Origin: Candidatus Obscuribacterales bacterium
GTDB lineage: Bacteria > Cyanobacteriota > Vampirovibrionia > Obscuribacterales > Obscuribacteraceae
Direction: 5' to 3'
Assembly (NCBI GenBank): GCA_020634035.1
Contig: JACKCM010000001.1
Location: 1-64,000 of the forward strand
DNA length: 64,000 nucleotides
Shown here: positions 1 through 7,920 of the stretch, piece by piece
Position numbering within the stretch: the stretch's first letter is position 1
Layout: each line of letters starts with the position of its first letter
The notes under the pieces: generated by a model
What the model saw: the letters and a program-made list of their open reading frames with translations, nothing else
What the model was told of the DNA's origin: nothing
The model's database searches: none
Program-made: the position numbers and the translations under genes

Positions 1-270
1 GCACATTCGAGAGACCCCCTGCCCTTAGCGCGACCTGGCAACGGCACCGAACAAAAGAAATCTGTAAGAAGAAGTAAGGAAGACCCAAATAAGATTGCAA
101 TTCAATATCCTCACTTTCTAGATTGGAGGTATATTCCGATTCTACTTTTCCCCGAGTTTTTTCTCTCTAGACCAACATCCACAAGCTTCCCCAGGTAATT
201 TCGCAGACATAACGATGTCATAGAAAACGCCTGGAACTTCTCTCTTGAACAAAACCCGAAAAGAGGAACC

Positions 271-1335
271 ATGAGAAAAGAGACGGCAGTAATCATCATC
301 GACACAGGCTTCTCCCTGGATGCCATGATGACAGCTTCCAGAATTCTGGCAGTTTGCGACCTTTCTACCGGGCTGCTTCGTGAAGGCGAACCTGCACTGA
401 ACACAGAAAGTCTCTCTGACTTTGCCGGCGACCCACTGAACCATGGCTCTCTGGTGCTTCGCGCCCTGACCGCCATCGATTCGGATATTCCGGTGATTCT
501 CGTCAGAGCCTATTCGATTCAGGTACGGCTTATCCGAACTGGTTTCGAAAATGGCGAAATCAAATCGCCGGGCTGGACCGAAGCATTCGACTGGGCGGTC
601 TCGCTTTGCAAGAAGCGCGGATACAACTCGGTCACCAACTGCTCTTTTGGCGGCTACACCCACGCCATGGACGGCAGCGGCTGGGAGGCATTTCGCCTGG
701 GACAACATATCGGACCGGGCAAAGCAGGTCATATCCTGGTCGCCGGCGCCGGCTCCGGTGACGGTAGAGCGATTCATGCCTCCTGTCTCAACGATGGCGG
801 GAGCTTCACCGACATCAACGCCCGCCAGACTGGACCTACCACCTATAACCTCTGGGCAGGTCTCGGTGGTCCTGTCTCAGAAAGCTGGACGCTGGAAGTC
901 TTCCTGAACGAACGAAAGAGCGCTCACTTCGAAGGAGCAGAGCTGGCGGCCAACTTCTGGAACGACCGAAAGCAACTGACTTTCACAGTATCCGGAGAAG
1001 GCTCTGTCAAATTCAGAATGCACTCCCCGGAGGCAACCCGATTTGACCTGTGGATCAATCACCAGGACGATGCGGTCTTTACCAGCCACGCAGACCCTCA
1101 TCTGATTGCCGAACCGGCAGTCTTTCCCGGGGTGATAGCAGTGGGCCTGGCAGCCGGTCGCTATTCGTCGGACCAGACAGAGAGCAACGCCAAGCCTGAA
1201 GTTTTGCTTGCAGGCAGTGGTCCTGTCAGCTTCCGCCTTCCGGAAGTCGTGGCAGAAATTGCTGCCTGGCTGACCGAAGAGCCTGAACTTGATGTTGTCT
1301 CCGTTCGCCGGAAGCTGTGCCCGGTGACTGTGTAA
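271..1335 (+). CDS. Divergent subtilisin-fold (S8-like) protein
   Basis: The 354-residue product shows the subtilase triad in order: Asp11 in VIIIDTG, His58 in NHGS, and Ser320 in VSFRLPEVVA, which lines up with the family motif TSFAAPHVAG. FPGVIAVG near 285-292 matches the conserved strand before the serine helix. The oxyanion Asn region reads VAGAGSG (about 157-163), so the expected Asn is absent. About 90 residues between 195 and 280 are beta-rich and look like an inserted sandwich domain. No signal peptide or propeptide is visible, which suggests a cytoplasmic protein. AGAGGA precedes the ATG at good spacing. Activity is uncertain: it could be a slow protease or a binding protein. Fold assignment is moderate confidence, function low. 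Confidence 0.72.
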   Translation: MRKETAVIIIDTGFSLDAMMTASRILAVCDLSTGLLREGEPALNTESLSDFAGDPLNHGSLVLRALTAIDSDIPVILVRAYSIQVRLIRTGFENGEIKSPGWTEAFDWAVSLCKKRGYNSVTNCSFGGYTHAMDGSGWEAFRLGQHIGPGKAGHILVAGAGSGDGRAIHASCLNDGGSFTDINARQTGPTTYNLWAGLGGPVSESWTLEVFLNERKSAHFEGAELAANFWNDRKQLTFTVSGEGSVKFRMHSPEATRFDLWINHQDDAVFTSHADPHLIAEPAVFPGVIAVGLAAGRYSSDQTESNAKPEVLLAGSGPVSFRLPEVVAEIAAWLTEEPELDVVSVRRKLCPVTV

Positions 1336-1354
1336 AGGATAGCTCTGAGTTTCT

Positions 1355-1404
1355 GAAAAACCGATTTCTTCCTCTTTCGAGGGAGCATCCGGTTTTTCTT
1401 TTTA
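1355..1404 (+). terminator. Rho-independent terminator after the subtilase-like gene
   Basis: AAAAACCG (1356-1363) pairs with CGGTTTTT (1390-1397), with a smaller CCTC/GAGG stem inside, and T-rich sequence follows. It lies 20 bp after the stop codon. Confidence 0.5.
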
Positions 1405-1509
1405 ACGGCTATCTATTATCTTTTATAATAGTTTTTGACACCTTGTCTTCAGATTGAACCGCCACAACCCATGAGCTATGATCCGACGATCCGCAAAAGG
1501 AGAACGCCC

Positions 1510-2532
1510 ATGACGGTAAGCACCAAAACCCGAGCCTTTCAGTTGACCGAATTCGATTATCACAAAATAAGCCAGGCTCCGGTAGAGCTGGGCGAGGTGG
1601 GTCACCATGATGTTCTGGTCGAGATGAAAGCGGCTTCTCTGAACTATCGGGATTTCCTTATCTCCCAGGGTTATTACAACCCGAACCTGAAGCTTCCTTT
1701 AGTGCCGCTCTCCGATGGCGCCGGTATTGTCACAAAGGTCGGCGATAAAGTAAAACGCTTCAAAGAAGGCGATCTGGTCTCATCGACCTTTTTTCAGGAC
1801 TGGTGCTCCGGCTCAATAAGCCAGGCTGCGGCAAGCAGCGCCCTGGGCGGAGAAATTGGCGGTGTTTTACAAGCGGAGCGCATTTTTCCTGAGCATGGCC
1901 TGGTGAAAGCGCCGGCTGGCTATACCGCCGAGCAAGCTGCCACTCTGCCCTGTGCCGCCCTTACTGCCTGGAATGCGCTCTTCGAAGCCGGTAATCTGAA
2001 ACCGGGAGACAAAGTACTGGTGCTCGGTACCGGCGGTGTCTCTATCTTTGCGCTTCAACTGGCCAAAGCAGCCGGCGCCACCGTATTCGCCACTTCCAGC
2101 TCTGACGATAAACTGAAGCGGGTCAAAGAGCTGGGCGCAGATTATGTGATCAACTACAAAGAGATTCTAGATTGGGAAAAACCGGTTCTAGAGGCTACAG
2201 ATGGCGTAGGTGTGGACTATGTGGTCGAAGTGGGCGGTGCGGGCACCGTAGAGAAATCAATCAAAGCGGTGCGCTACGGTGGTCATATAAGCATGATCGG
2301 CGTGCTCTCCGGCATGGGCGGTGTCGACCCAATAAAACTGCTGATGAAAGCGATTCGTTTACAGGGCATATTTGTCGGCTCTAGAGAGATGTTCGAGAAC
2401 ATGAACGCGGCTCTGGCAGCCAATGAGATCAAGCCGATTATTGAAAAGACCTTCTCTGTCGAACAAGTAGCCGAAGCGATAGACTATATGAAAGCCGGAA
2501 AACACTTCGGCAAAATCGTCCTCAAATTCTAG
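1510..2532 (+). CDS. Zinc-independent MDR alcohol dehydrogenase/quinone oxidoreductase-like
   Basis: A 340-residue medium-chain dehydrogenase/reductase of the COG0604 type. The N-terminal GroES-like part has the NYRD motif where zinc enzymes carry the catalytic Cys, and the four structural-zinc cysteines are missing. The Rossmann domain starts at KPGDKVLVLGTGGVS (about residue 160), followed by the usual LGADYVINY segment. It probably uses NADPH to reduce or oxidise a small carbonyl or quinone substrate; the substrate cannot be read from sequence. The start is placed at the ATG with AAGGAG at 1497-1502; the frame is open further upstream to 1435 but that part has no ribosome site. The next gene starts 2 bp after this stop, so the two are probably cotranscribed. 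Confidence 0.88.
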   Translation: MTVSTKTRAFQLTEFDYHKISQAPVELGEVGHHDVLVEMKAASLNYRDFLISQGYYNPNLKLPLVPLSDGAGIVTKVGDKVKRFKEGDLVSSTFFQDWCSGSISQAAASSALGGEIGGVLQAERIFPEHGLVKAPAGYTAEQAATLPCAALTAWNALFEAGNLKPGDKVLVLGTGGVSIFALQLAKAAGATVFATSSSDDKLKRVKELGADYVINYKEILDWEKPVLEATDGVGVDYVVEVGGAGTVEKSIKAVRYGGHISMIGVLSGMGGVDPIKLLMKAIRLQGIFVGSREMFENMNAALAANEIKPIIEKTFSVEQVAEAIDYMKAGKHFGKIVLKF

Positions 2533-2534
2533 AA

Positions 2535-4361
2535 ATGACCCTGGAGACCGGACAACCATCATCGAACCAGAACAGAATTCTGGGAGCAGTGACCGGGGTT
2601 CTTATCTATGTCATCCTCACCGGAGCGATGCTTCACTTTATGCCGTTTCGAGAGGGTGGGGCAGCAGTCGTCTATCCTCTGGACGATGCCTACATCTATA
2701 TGTCGATGGCAAGAAACATCGCCGACTTCGGGGTCTGGGGGGTCACCCCTCACAATTTCTCCGGCACCTCCAGCGCCCATATCTGGGTTCTTTTCCTGGC
2801 TCTGGCGTATAAACTGTTCGGCGCTCAAGAAGTGCTTCCCCTGGTGATGAATATAGGCTGCGGCATCGCCTCTTTCGTCTGTCTGGCGCTTGCCGCCCGG
2901 GATATGCGCTTGAATAGAGCACAACTGGCGGCGGTTATCTTTGCTTTTCTTTTTGGCGTCTATCCTTCGCAGCTCACTGTAATAGGCATGGAGACCGTAT
3001 TGAGCTGTCTACTCACCATAGGCTTCATCTGGTCGAGTGTCCGCCTTCTGAGCCTGAAGGAAGCAGAGAAGCCTTCGAAAAGGCTTATCATCTGGTCTTC
3101 TTTGAGCACCATGCTTCTGGCAGGCTGTCGTTATGAAAGTCTCTTTCTAATCGGTCCTGTGGTGCTCTCCCTGTTCTTGAAAAAACAACGCCTCAATTCT
3201 CTGTTGATACTAGCCAGCGCTTCACTGCCGATTGTTTTGTACGGCGTCTATTCTATTGCCCATAGTGGCCTGTTTTTTCCTAACACCATCCTTCTAAAAG
3301 GACGGGTCGGCTTCACAGATCCTATACAGGGAGTCTTTCTACAACAGATAGATGTCGGCAAAACCGCCATCAAGCAGCTCTGGCTGATGGGCACCATGGT
3401 GCTCTACTTCGCATACAGCGCTATAAAAACCGCAGCTGGTGCCACCAGAAGAAATATCTATCTGGCCCTGGCCGGGCTTACCACCATCGCCACAATACTG
3501 GGAATCGAACCGGTTCTTAATCTAGTCGGAGAAAGCCTATCGTCAGAAGCCAGAGTCATACTCGAGACAGTAACTTGCGAAACTGTATTCGGCCTCGCCC
3601 TTGGTGCCGCCCTTCTGGCACTTGCCAAACTGCGCCATTCTATAAAAGACAAAGAGTACGAGAGGCCTCTCTTCGATATTCTTATCCTTGCAAGCATGGC
3701 GCATCTTTTCGCTGCCCGCTTCGGCTGGCTGTTTCGCTATGAAGCTTATTTGCTGACGGTGATGAGTATGCTTTACATCCCTCTTCTCAGTCCGATTCTG
3801 GTTGCCAGAAAAGAGCTGGGTAGAGCTTGCCAGGCAGCAGTTATATCTGGTCTTGCCCTGCTTTTATTCGGCCTTTCAGTAAGATTTTGTCTGGGCAGCT
3901 ATATAACCCCAAAACATGCCTGGGGGATAAGATATCAGCATCTTGAGATGGCAAAATTCATTCAAGAATACTTCCCCAGAGGAAGAATCCTGGCCATAGA
4001 TATAGGCGCCATCACTTACTTCTGCAAAGACATAACGTTATTAGACCTCTGGGGACTCGATTCGCTCGAGGTGGCTAGAGCCAGGGCCAAACAGGCTCTG
4101 GTGCCCGAATTTCTGGTGCGCTTCGCCCGCAAAGAACGGGCAGAGATAGGCGTTTTGCAAGAGCCCTTCTTCAAACCCCATGGCTTGCCCCAGAGCTGGG
4201 ACAAAGTGGCGGTCTGGCACACGCCACCGGCTTATAACGGCATCGAATCGGTCTCTTTCTATGCCATGGACGAAGAGTTCGCCAGAAAACTGAAAGAGGA
4301 CCTCAGCCGGTTCAAGCTACCTTCTGCCGACCGCCTGGAATTTATGAAATCGGGTCTATAA
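2535..4361 (+). CDS. GT-C-type integral membrane glycosyltransferase, copy 1
   Basis: A 608-residue polytopic protein with about ten hydrophobic segments. After the first membrane helix comes LDDAYIYMSMARNIA (Asp50-Asp51); an acidic pair in the first outer loop is the catalytic signature of GT-C enzymes such as PMT/ArnT and AftB. The soluble end carries IDIGAITYF and LLDLWGLDS, similar to the distal motif of AftB-like enzymes. The likely role is transfer of a sugar from a polyprenyl-phosphate donor to an envelope glycan or protein on the outer membrane face. It starts 2 bp after the MDR stop and is followed by a paralogue. Donor and acceptor are unknown. Confidence 0.75.
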   Translation: MTLETGQPSSNQNRILGAVTGVLIYVILTGAMLHFMPFREGGAAVVYPLDDAYIYMSMARNIADFGVWGVTPHNFSGTSSAHIWVLFLALAYKLFGAQEVLPLVMNIGCGIASFVCLALAARDMRLNRAQLAAVIFAFLFGVYPSQLTVIGMETVLSCLLTIGFIWSSVRLLSLKEAEKPSKRLIIWSSLSTMLLAGCRYESLFLIGPVVLSLFLKKQRLNSLLILASASLPIVLYGVYSIAHSGLFFPNTILLKGRVGFTDPIQGVFLQQIDVGKTAIKQLWLMGTMVLYFAYSAIKTAAGATRRNIYLALAGLTTIATILGIEPVLNLVGESLSSEARVILETVTCETVFGLALGAALLALAKLRHSIKDKEYERPLFDILILASMAHLFAARFGWLFRYEAYLLTVMSMLYIPLLSPILVARKELGRACQAAVISGLALLLFGLSVRFCLGSYITPKHAWGIRYQHLEMAKFIQEYFPRGRILAIDIGAITYFCKDITLLDLWGLDSLEVARARAKQALVPEFLVRFARKERAEIGVLQEPFFKPHGLPQSWDKVAVWHTPPAYNGIESVSFYAMDEEFARKLKEDLSRFKLPSADRLEFMKSGL

Positions 4362-4396
4362 TAGGACAAGTTTTCCTTTTAGTAAGCCCCGGGACT

Positions 4397-6262
4397 ATGC
4401 GGTTATCTAAAAAAGCAAAAATCACCGCCCTGGCGGTTGGTGTCCTGTTCTATGGGTTGCTCACCGCTTTCATGGTCTCGATGATGCCGTTTCACGACGG
4501 TGGCAAGATGGTCTATGCCCTGGATGACGCCTATATCTATATGGCTATGGCCAGGAACCTTGCCGAAAGCGGCATCTGGGGTGTTACTAACGAAGGCTTC
4601 GCCGGTACATCCAGCAGTCATATCTGGATCATTTTCCTGGGCGCTGCCTACAAACTGACCGGGGTCTCTGAAATAGCGCCACTGGTTCTGAACATAATCT
4701 TCGGTATTGCTTCGTTCGTGGTGCTGGTTTTAGCTGCCGATGATCTGGGCTTCAATTCAAAGACTTTACTGGCTGCCACAGCCGTCTTCACTTTCTGTGT
4801 CTATCCATCCCAGATGACCGTTATCGGCATGGAGACAGTGCTGCTCTGCCTGCTGACTCTGTGCTACGGCTGGGCGGCTATTAAGCTGTTGCAACTGGCC
4901 GCTGACGAAAAGACCGGTACCGGACTGCTGGCAGGGTCCTCCATCGCCACGGCATTGCTCTGTGCCTGCCGTTATGAAGCACTATATCTGGTTGCGCCCC
5001 TGCTGCTTGTTCTTTTACTTCGCCGTCGTTTTGTGGATATGTTTGTGATCTTAGCAGCAGCGCTTCTACCGGTGCTGGCCTATGGTCTCTATTCTATGGC
5101 CCACGGCAACCTATTCTTTCCTAATACCATTCTATTGAAAGGTCGTGTCGGCTTTGCCAATCCTATAGAAGGAATATTGACCAAACAAGTCGAAGTCGGA
5201 GACACCGCACTCAAACAGCTCTGGCTGGTAGGCTCGATGATAATGTACTGCGTGGTCCGCATGAAGGCGTCATCTAAAAAAGCCGCAACGAGCCTGGGTC
5301 TGCTCGCTTTCACCATGGTGGCTGCCGCAGTGCTGGGCATTCAAGATGCTCTGCCTCTAGTCAAAAGCATGGGACCTTCGGTACAAGAGCTTTTCAAACC
5401 GGTACGTCCGGTATGTGCCGAAATCATCTTTCTTACCACAGGCGCCACGGGCATCCTGGCCCTGGTTCATCTTATAAAAACAGCACGGACTAAAGACAAC
5501 TCTCTAGATAGCAGCTACTCTCTGCTCTTTGATCTGACTGTCCTTGCCATGGTCACCCACCTGTTCACCGCCCGCTTCGGCTGGCTCTTCCGTTATGAGG
5601 CCTATCTATTGAGCATGGCCTGTCTCAGCTTTGTTCCTATACTGCGCCAATTTTTCTTCAGCCAATCCAAAGTCGACAAGATCTCCAGAACCGCCAGAAC
5701 AGCCATGATCTGCGCCCTGAGCGTACTGGCTTTTGGTATTTTGATTCGCACTACGCTATCTACTTTTATAACTCCGCACCACGCAAAGGGCGTTCGCTAC
5801 CAGCATCTCGAGATGGCAAATTTCATTCGGAAGAACTTTCCGGAATCGACCATCATGGCGAATGACATAGGCGCCATATGCTACTTCGCACCGAATATAA
5901 AACTACTTGATCTATGGGGGCTGGCTTCTCTAGAGGTAGCCCTCGCCAGAGCCGATCATCGTCTCAACGAGGATTTCTTACTTCAATACGGCAAAGAACG
6001 CAAAGCTGACATAGCAGTCTTGCAAGAGTATTTCTGGCGTATTCAAGGCATTCCCAAATCCTGGTATAAGGCAGGCGAATGGCATACACCGCCCTATAAC
6101 GGGGTAGGCGAAGTATCTTTCTTCGCTGTGGATGAAAGTCTAAAAGAAAAGCTGGATAATGACCTCTCACAATACCCTCTACCCAAGCCGGATAGCTTTG
6201 AGCCAAGACATGAACTCAATATAGAAGCGATACGAGCCCGGGAGAAATATCTGCTCAAGTAA
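4397..6262 (+). CDS. GT-C-type integral membrane glycosyltransferase, copy 2
   Basis: A 621-residue paralogue of the preceding gene with the same length, helix layout and motifs: ALDDAYIYMAMARNLA with Asp43-Asp44, the YPSQMTVIGMETV segment, NTILLKGRVGFANP, and the distal NDIGAICYF and LLDLWGL. Similarity runs end to end, so this is a whole-gene tandem duplication 35 bp apart. The middle (residues 280-370) is the least conserved part. The pair may act on different acceptors, or successive sugars of one glycan. The start codon has only a weak GGGA upstream. Family confidence is fair; specificity is unknown. Confidence 0.75.
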   Translation: MRLSKKAKITALAVGVLFYGLLTAFMVSMMPFHDGGKMVYALDDAYIYMAMARNLAESGIWGVTNEGFAGTSSSHIWIIFLGAAYKLTGVSEIAPLVLNIIFGIASFVVLVLAADDLGFNSKTLLAATAVFTFCVYPSQMTVIGMETVLLCLLTLCYGWAAIKLLQLAADEKTGTGLLAGSSIATALLCACRYEALYLVAPLLLVLLLRRRFVDMFVILAAALLPVLAYGLYSMAHGNLFFPNTILLKGRVGFANPIEGILTKQVEVGDTALKQLWLVGSMIMYCVVRMKASSKKAATSLGLLAFTMVAAAVLGIQDALPLVKSMGPSVQELFKPVRPVCAEIIFLTTGATGILALVHLIKTARTKDNSLDSSYSLLFDLTVLAMVTHLFTARFGWLFRYEAYLLSMACLSFVPILRQFFFSQSKVDKISRTARTAMICALSVLAFGILIRTTLSTFITPHHAKGVRYQHLEMANFIRKNFPESTIMANDIGAICYFAPNIKLLDLWGLASLEVALARADHRLNEDFLLQYGKERKADIAVLQEYFWRIQGIPKSWYKAGEWHTPPYNGVGEVSFFAVDESLKEKLDNDLSQYPLPKPDSFEPRHELNIEAIRAREKYLLK

Positions 6263-6268
6263 GCGCGG

Positions 6269-6637
6269 CTAATGTAGATGCCAGAGCAGGCCTATCATAG
6301 TGAAATAGACCATCAAGAAGCTTGCTATCAGCCAGAATGGACCGACTCTAAACGCTCTAAGCCTGTCGATCACATTAAGCCTGTGGTCGCCAAAGTCGCT
6401 TATCATAATCAGGACAGCGATCGAAAAGATCGTTGCTGCCGGAATATAAACCGCATAAAAGTAGATCAGTGCTTTCAAACCAAACAAAGCAGCCAGGGTG
6501 AGCGCCGTTGCCGGTCCGAACCAGTGGCTGAGAACCGTATGAATCACAGCACTGGTCTGGCAGTGAGACTCCTGCCAGTGCGCGATAGTATCCTTGCTAA
6601 TAATTCTAGTTACATACATATTTCCATCATATGACAA
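6269..6637 (-). CDS. Small three-helix membrane protein, unknown
   Basis: A 122-residue product with hydrophobic stretches at about 43-60, 63-80 and 100-119, and charged segments between them (SDFGDHRLNVIDRLRAFR). No family is recognised. The gene is convergent with the second glycosyltransferase, 6 bp away. An opposite-strand frame covers nearly the same interval, but its product is polar and featureless, so the membrane protein is preferred. An internal Met7 at 6619 is an alternative start. Confidence 0.55.
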   Translation of the reverse strand: MSYDGNMYVTRIISKDTIAHWQESHCQTSAVIHTVLSHWFGPATALTLAALFGLKALIYFYAVYIPAATIFSIAVLIMISDFGDHRLNVIDRLRAFRVGPFWLIASFLMVYFTMIGLLWHLH

Positions 6638-7097
6638 CCAGAATCAAAACATCGATTTCCTGAATCTTCCCTTTAAGATCCGGGTAAAACATGAAACCAC
6701 ATATGATTGCAGCTGCCAATCTAAGACATCCCGGCTGTTGCCCCGGGGGTCTTGCATAGAACCGAACTGCTCTATTGAATGATTACCGATCTTTCTAATC
6801 ACTGCGATTGATAACAAGGGCTGGATAAAGCACTATATACAGTTGCAAAATAAATCTTTAGCATGATGTCCAAAACCTGATAAAGAGTCATAGTAATAGT
6901 GACCTCGGAAGGAAAGGGAGGTGGTTGAAATTCTAAGGTATGGAATCCAAGGAGCATGCGCAGACGCGTTCAACCGCCGGGCTCTTTGAAAAATGCAAGG
7001 ACCGTGAGATACCTGTCAATCTCCGCTTGAAAGAAGGATATTTAAGTCCAGAATCCGGTTAGTTAAAGGTTTGAATGTTTTCCTGCGAAGGGCATGC
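6638..7097. other. Intergenic region, possible structured RNA
   Basis: No convincing gene is seen in this 460-bp stretch. The only notable feature is a 10-bp complementary pair, GGTGGTTGAA (6920-6929) with TTCAACCGCC (6969-6978, one G-U), flanked by purine-rich sequence. It does not match tmRNA, RNase P or SRP RNA signatures that I can recognise. Confidence 0.3.
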
Positions 7098-7134
7098 GAA
7101 AAGGGCGTGATCCCCACTTGTGAGATCACGCCCT
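7095..7134 (-). terminator. Terminator of the lipoprotein-like gene
   Basis: A perfect 11-bp stem, AGGGCGTGATC (7102-7112) with GATCACGCCCT (7124-7134), ends on the minus strand in TTTTC. It sits 28 bp past the stop of the 7162-7704 gene. Confidence 0.7.
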
Positions 7135-7161
7135 GACGATTTACCAGCTCTTTTTTTGTCT

Positions 7162-7704
7162 TTACTGCCTGAACCGAAGACTAGAGCTCTGGTTGACAGC
7201 CAGCCTGTTTTCTCTCGTGGGAGCCAGAATCGCAAGGGCACTGGCACGCTTTGTAAAAAACCGACAGGTTATCCTGAAATCTTGAGATGCGCTTGCGCCT
7301 GGCATCGCATCGGCTATAGTGGATTCGTAGACCGAGATCAATACTTTTGCCCGACTGGCAAATTCGCCATCGCCTTCATAAAAGCGTCCCAGAAGAGACT
7401 TTTCGAAAGCACAGATCTCTGCCGCCTGCTTGAAACACTGTTCTTTCTTCGCCTTATCTGATAAGCCGACTTGAATGAGCGCGGCAACAAGATGATTAAT
7501 AGACTCGATATACTTCTCATTCGTCTCTACAAAGCCTTTCTTCTCCATGGCTACCAGCTCTTCTGTTCGGCGATCTATAGAGCGGCAACAGTATGCGATA
7601 TAAGCCTCGGTGCTTGCCTCGGGCGCCAGAGATTCAGCACCGGCGGGGCTGCAGGCAAGAAGACCCAATAAAACAAAAAAAGCGATCAGATAAAAACGAA
7701 TCAT
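7162..7704 (-). CDS. Predicted secreted or lipid-anchored helical protein
   Basis: A 180-residue product with a hydrophobic N-terminus MIRFYLIAFFVLLGLLACS. LLAC at 15-18 fits a lipobox, so Cys18 could be lipidated; cleavage at AGA-ES by signal peptidase I is the alternative. The mature part is helical with paired helices of TPR-like spacing (residues 45-125), but no repeat consensus is clear. A strong terminator follows. The function is unknown. The gene is divergent from the downstream kinase, with about 216 bp between start codons. Confidence 0.68.
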   Translation of the reverse strand: MIRFYLIAFFVLLGLLACSPAGAESLAPEASTEAYIAYCCRSIDRRTEELVAMEKKGFVETNEKYIESINHLVAALIQVGLSDKAKKEQCFKQAAEICAFEKSLLGRFYEGDGEFASRAKVLISVYESTIADAMPGASASQDFRITCRFFTKRASALAILAPTRENRLAVNQSSSLRFRQ

Positions 7705-7920
7705 GCTAGTACCTTCCTGTGCTGTTGTTTAGATAAGGGATACGGGGCTCGCAGTGTGCAATTTGCGGTTCGATTTGCATGACTCTATCTTAGAGATCTG
7801 GCGAACAGGAACAATGTGCATTTGCACAGTCCTGAAAAATCAGATCAGGGTTTTTCCCCTGTATTTTTTCTACCTTCGCAATTATGTTGGTTTAACACCA
7901 CGATAACGGGCTTACTAACC

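Noticed and set aside
142..777. 211-residue minus-strand frame
   Set aside because: It overlaps the subtilase-like gene, which has a ribosome site and ordered family motifs; this frame has neither.
6895..6930. SRP RNA-like GGAAGGAAA segment
   Set aside because: The surrounding bases do not form helix 8 of SRP RNA.
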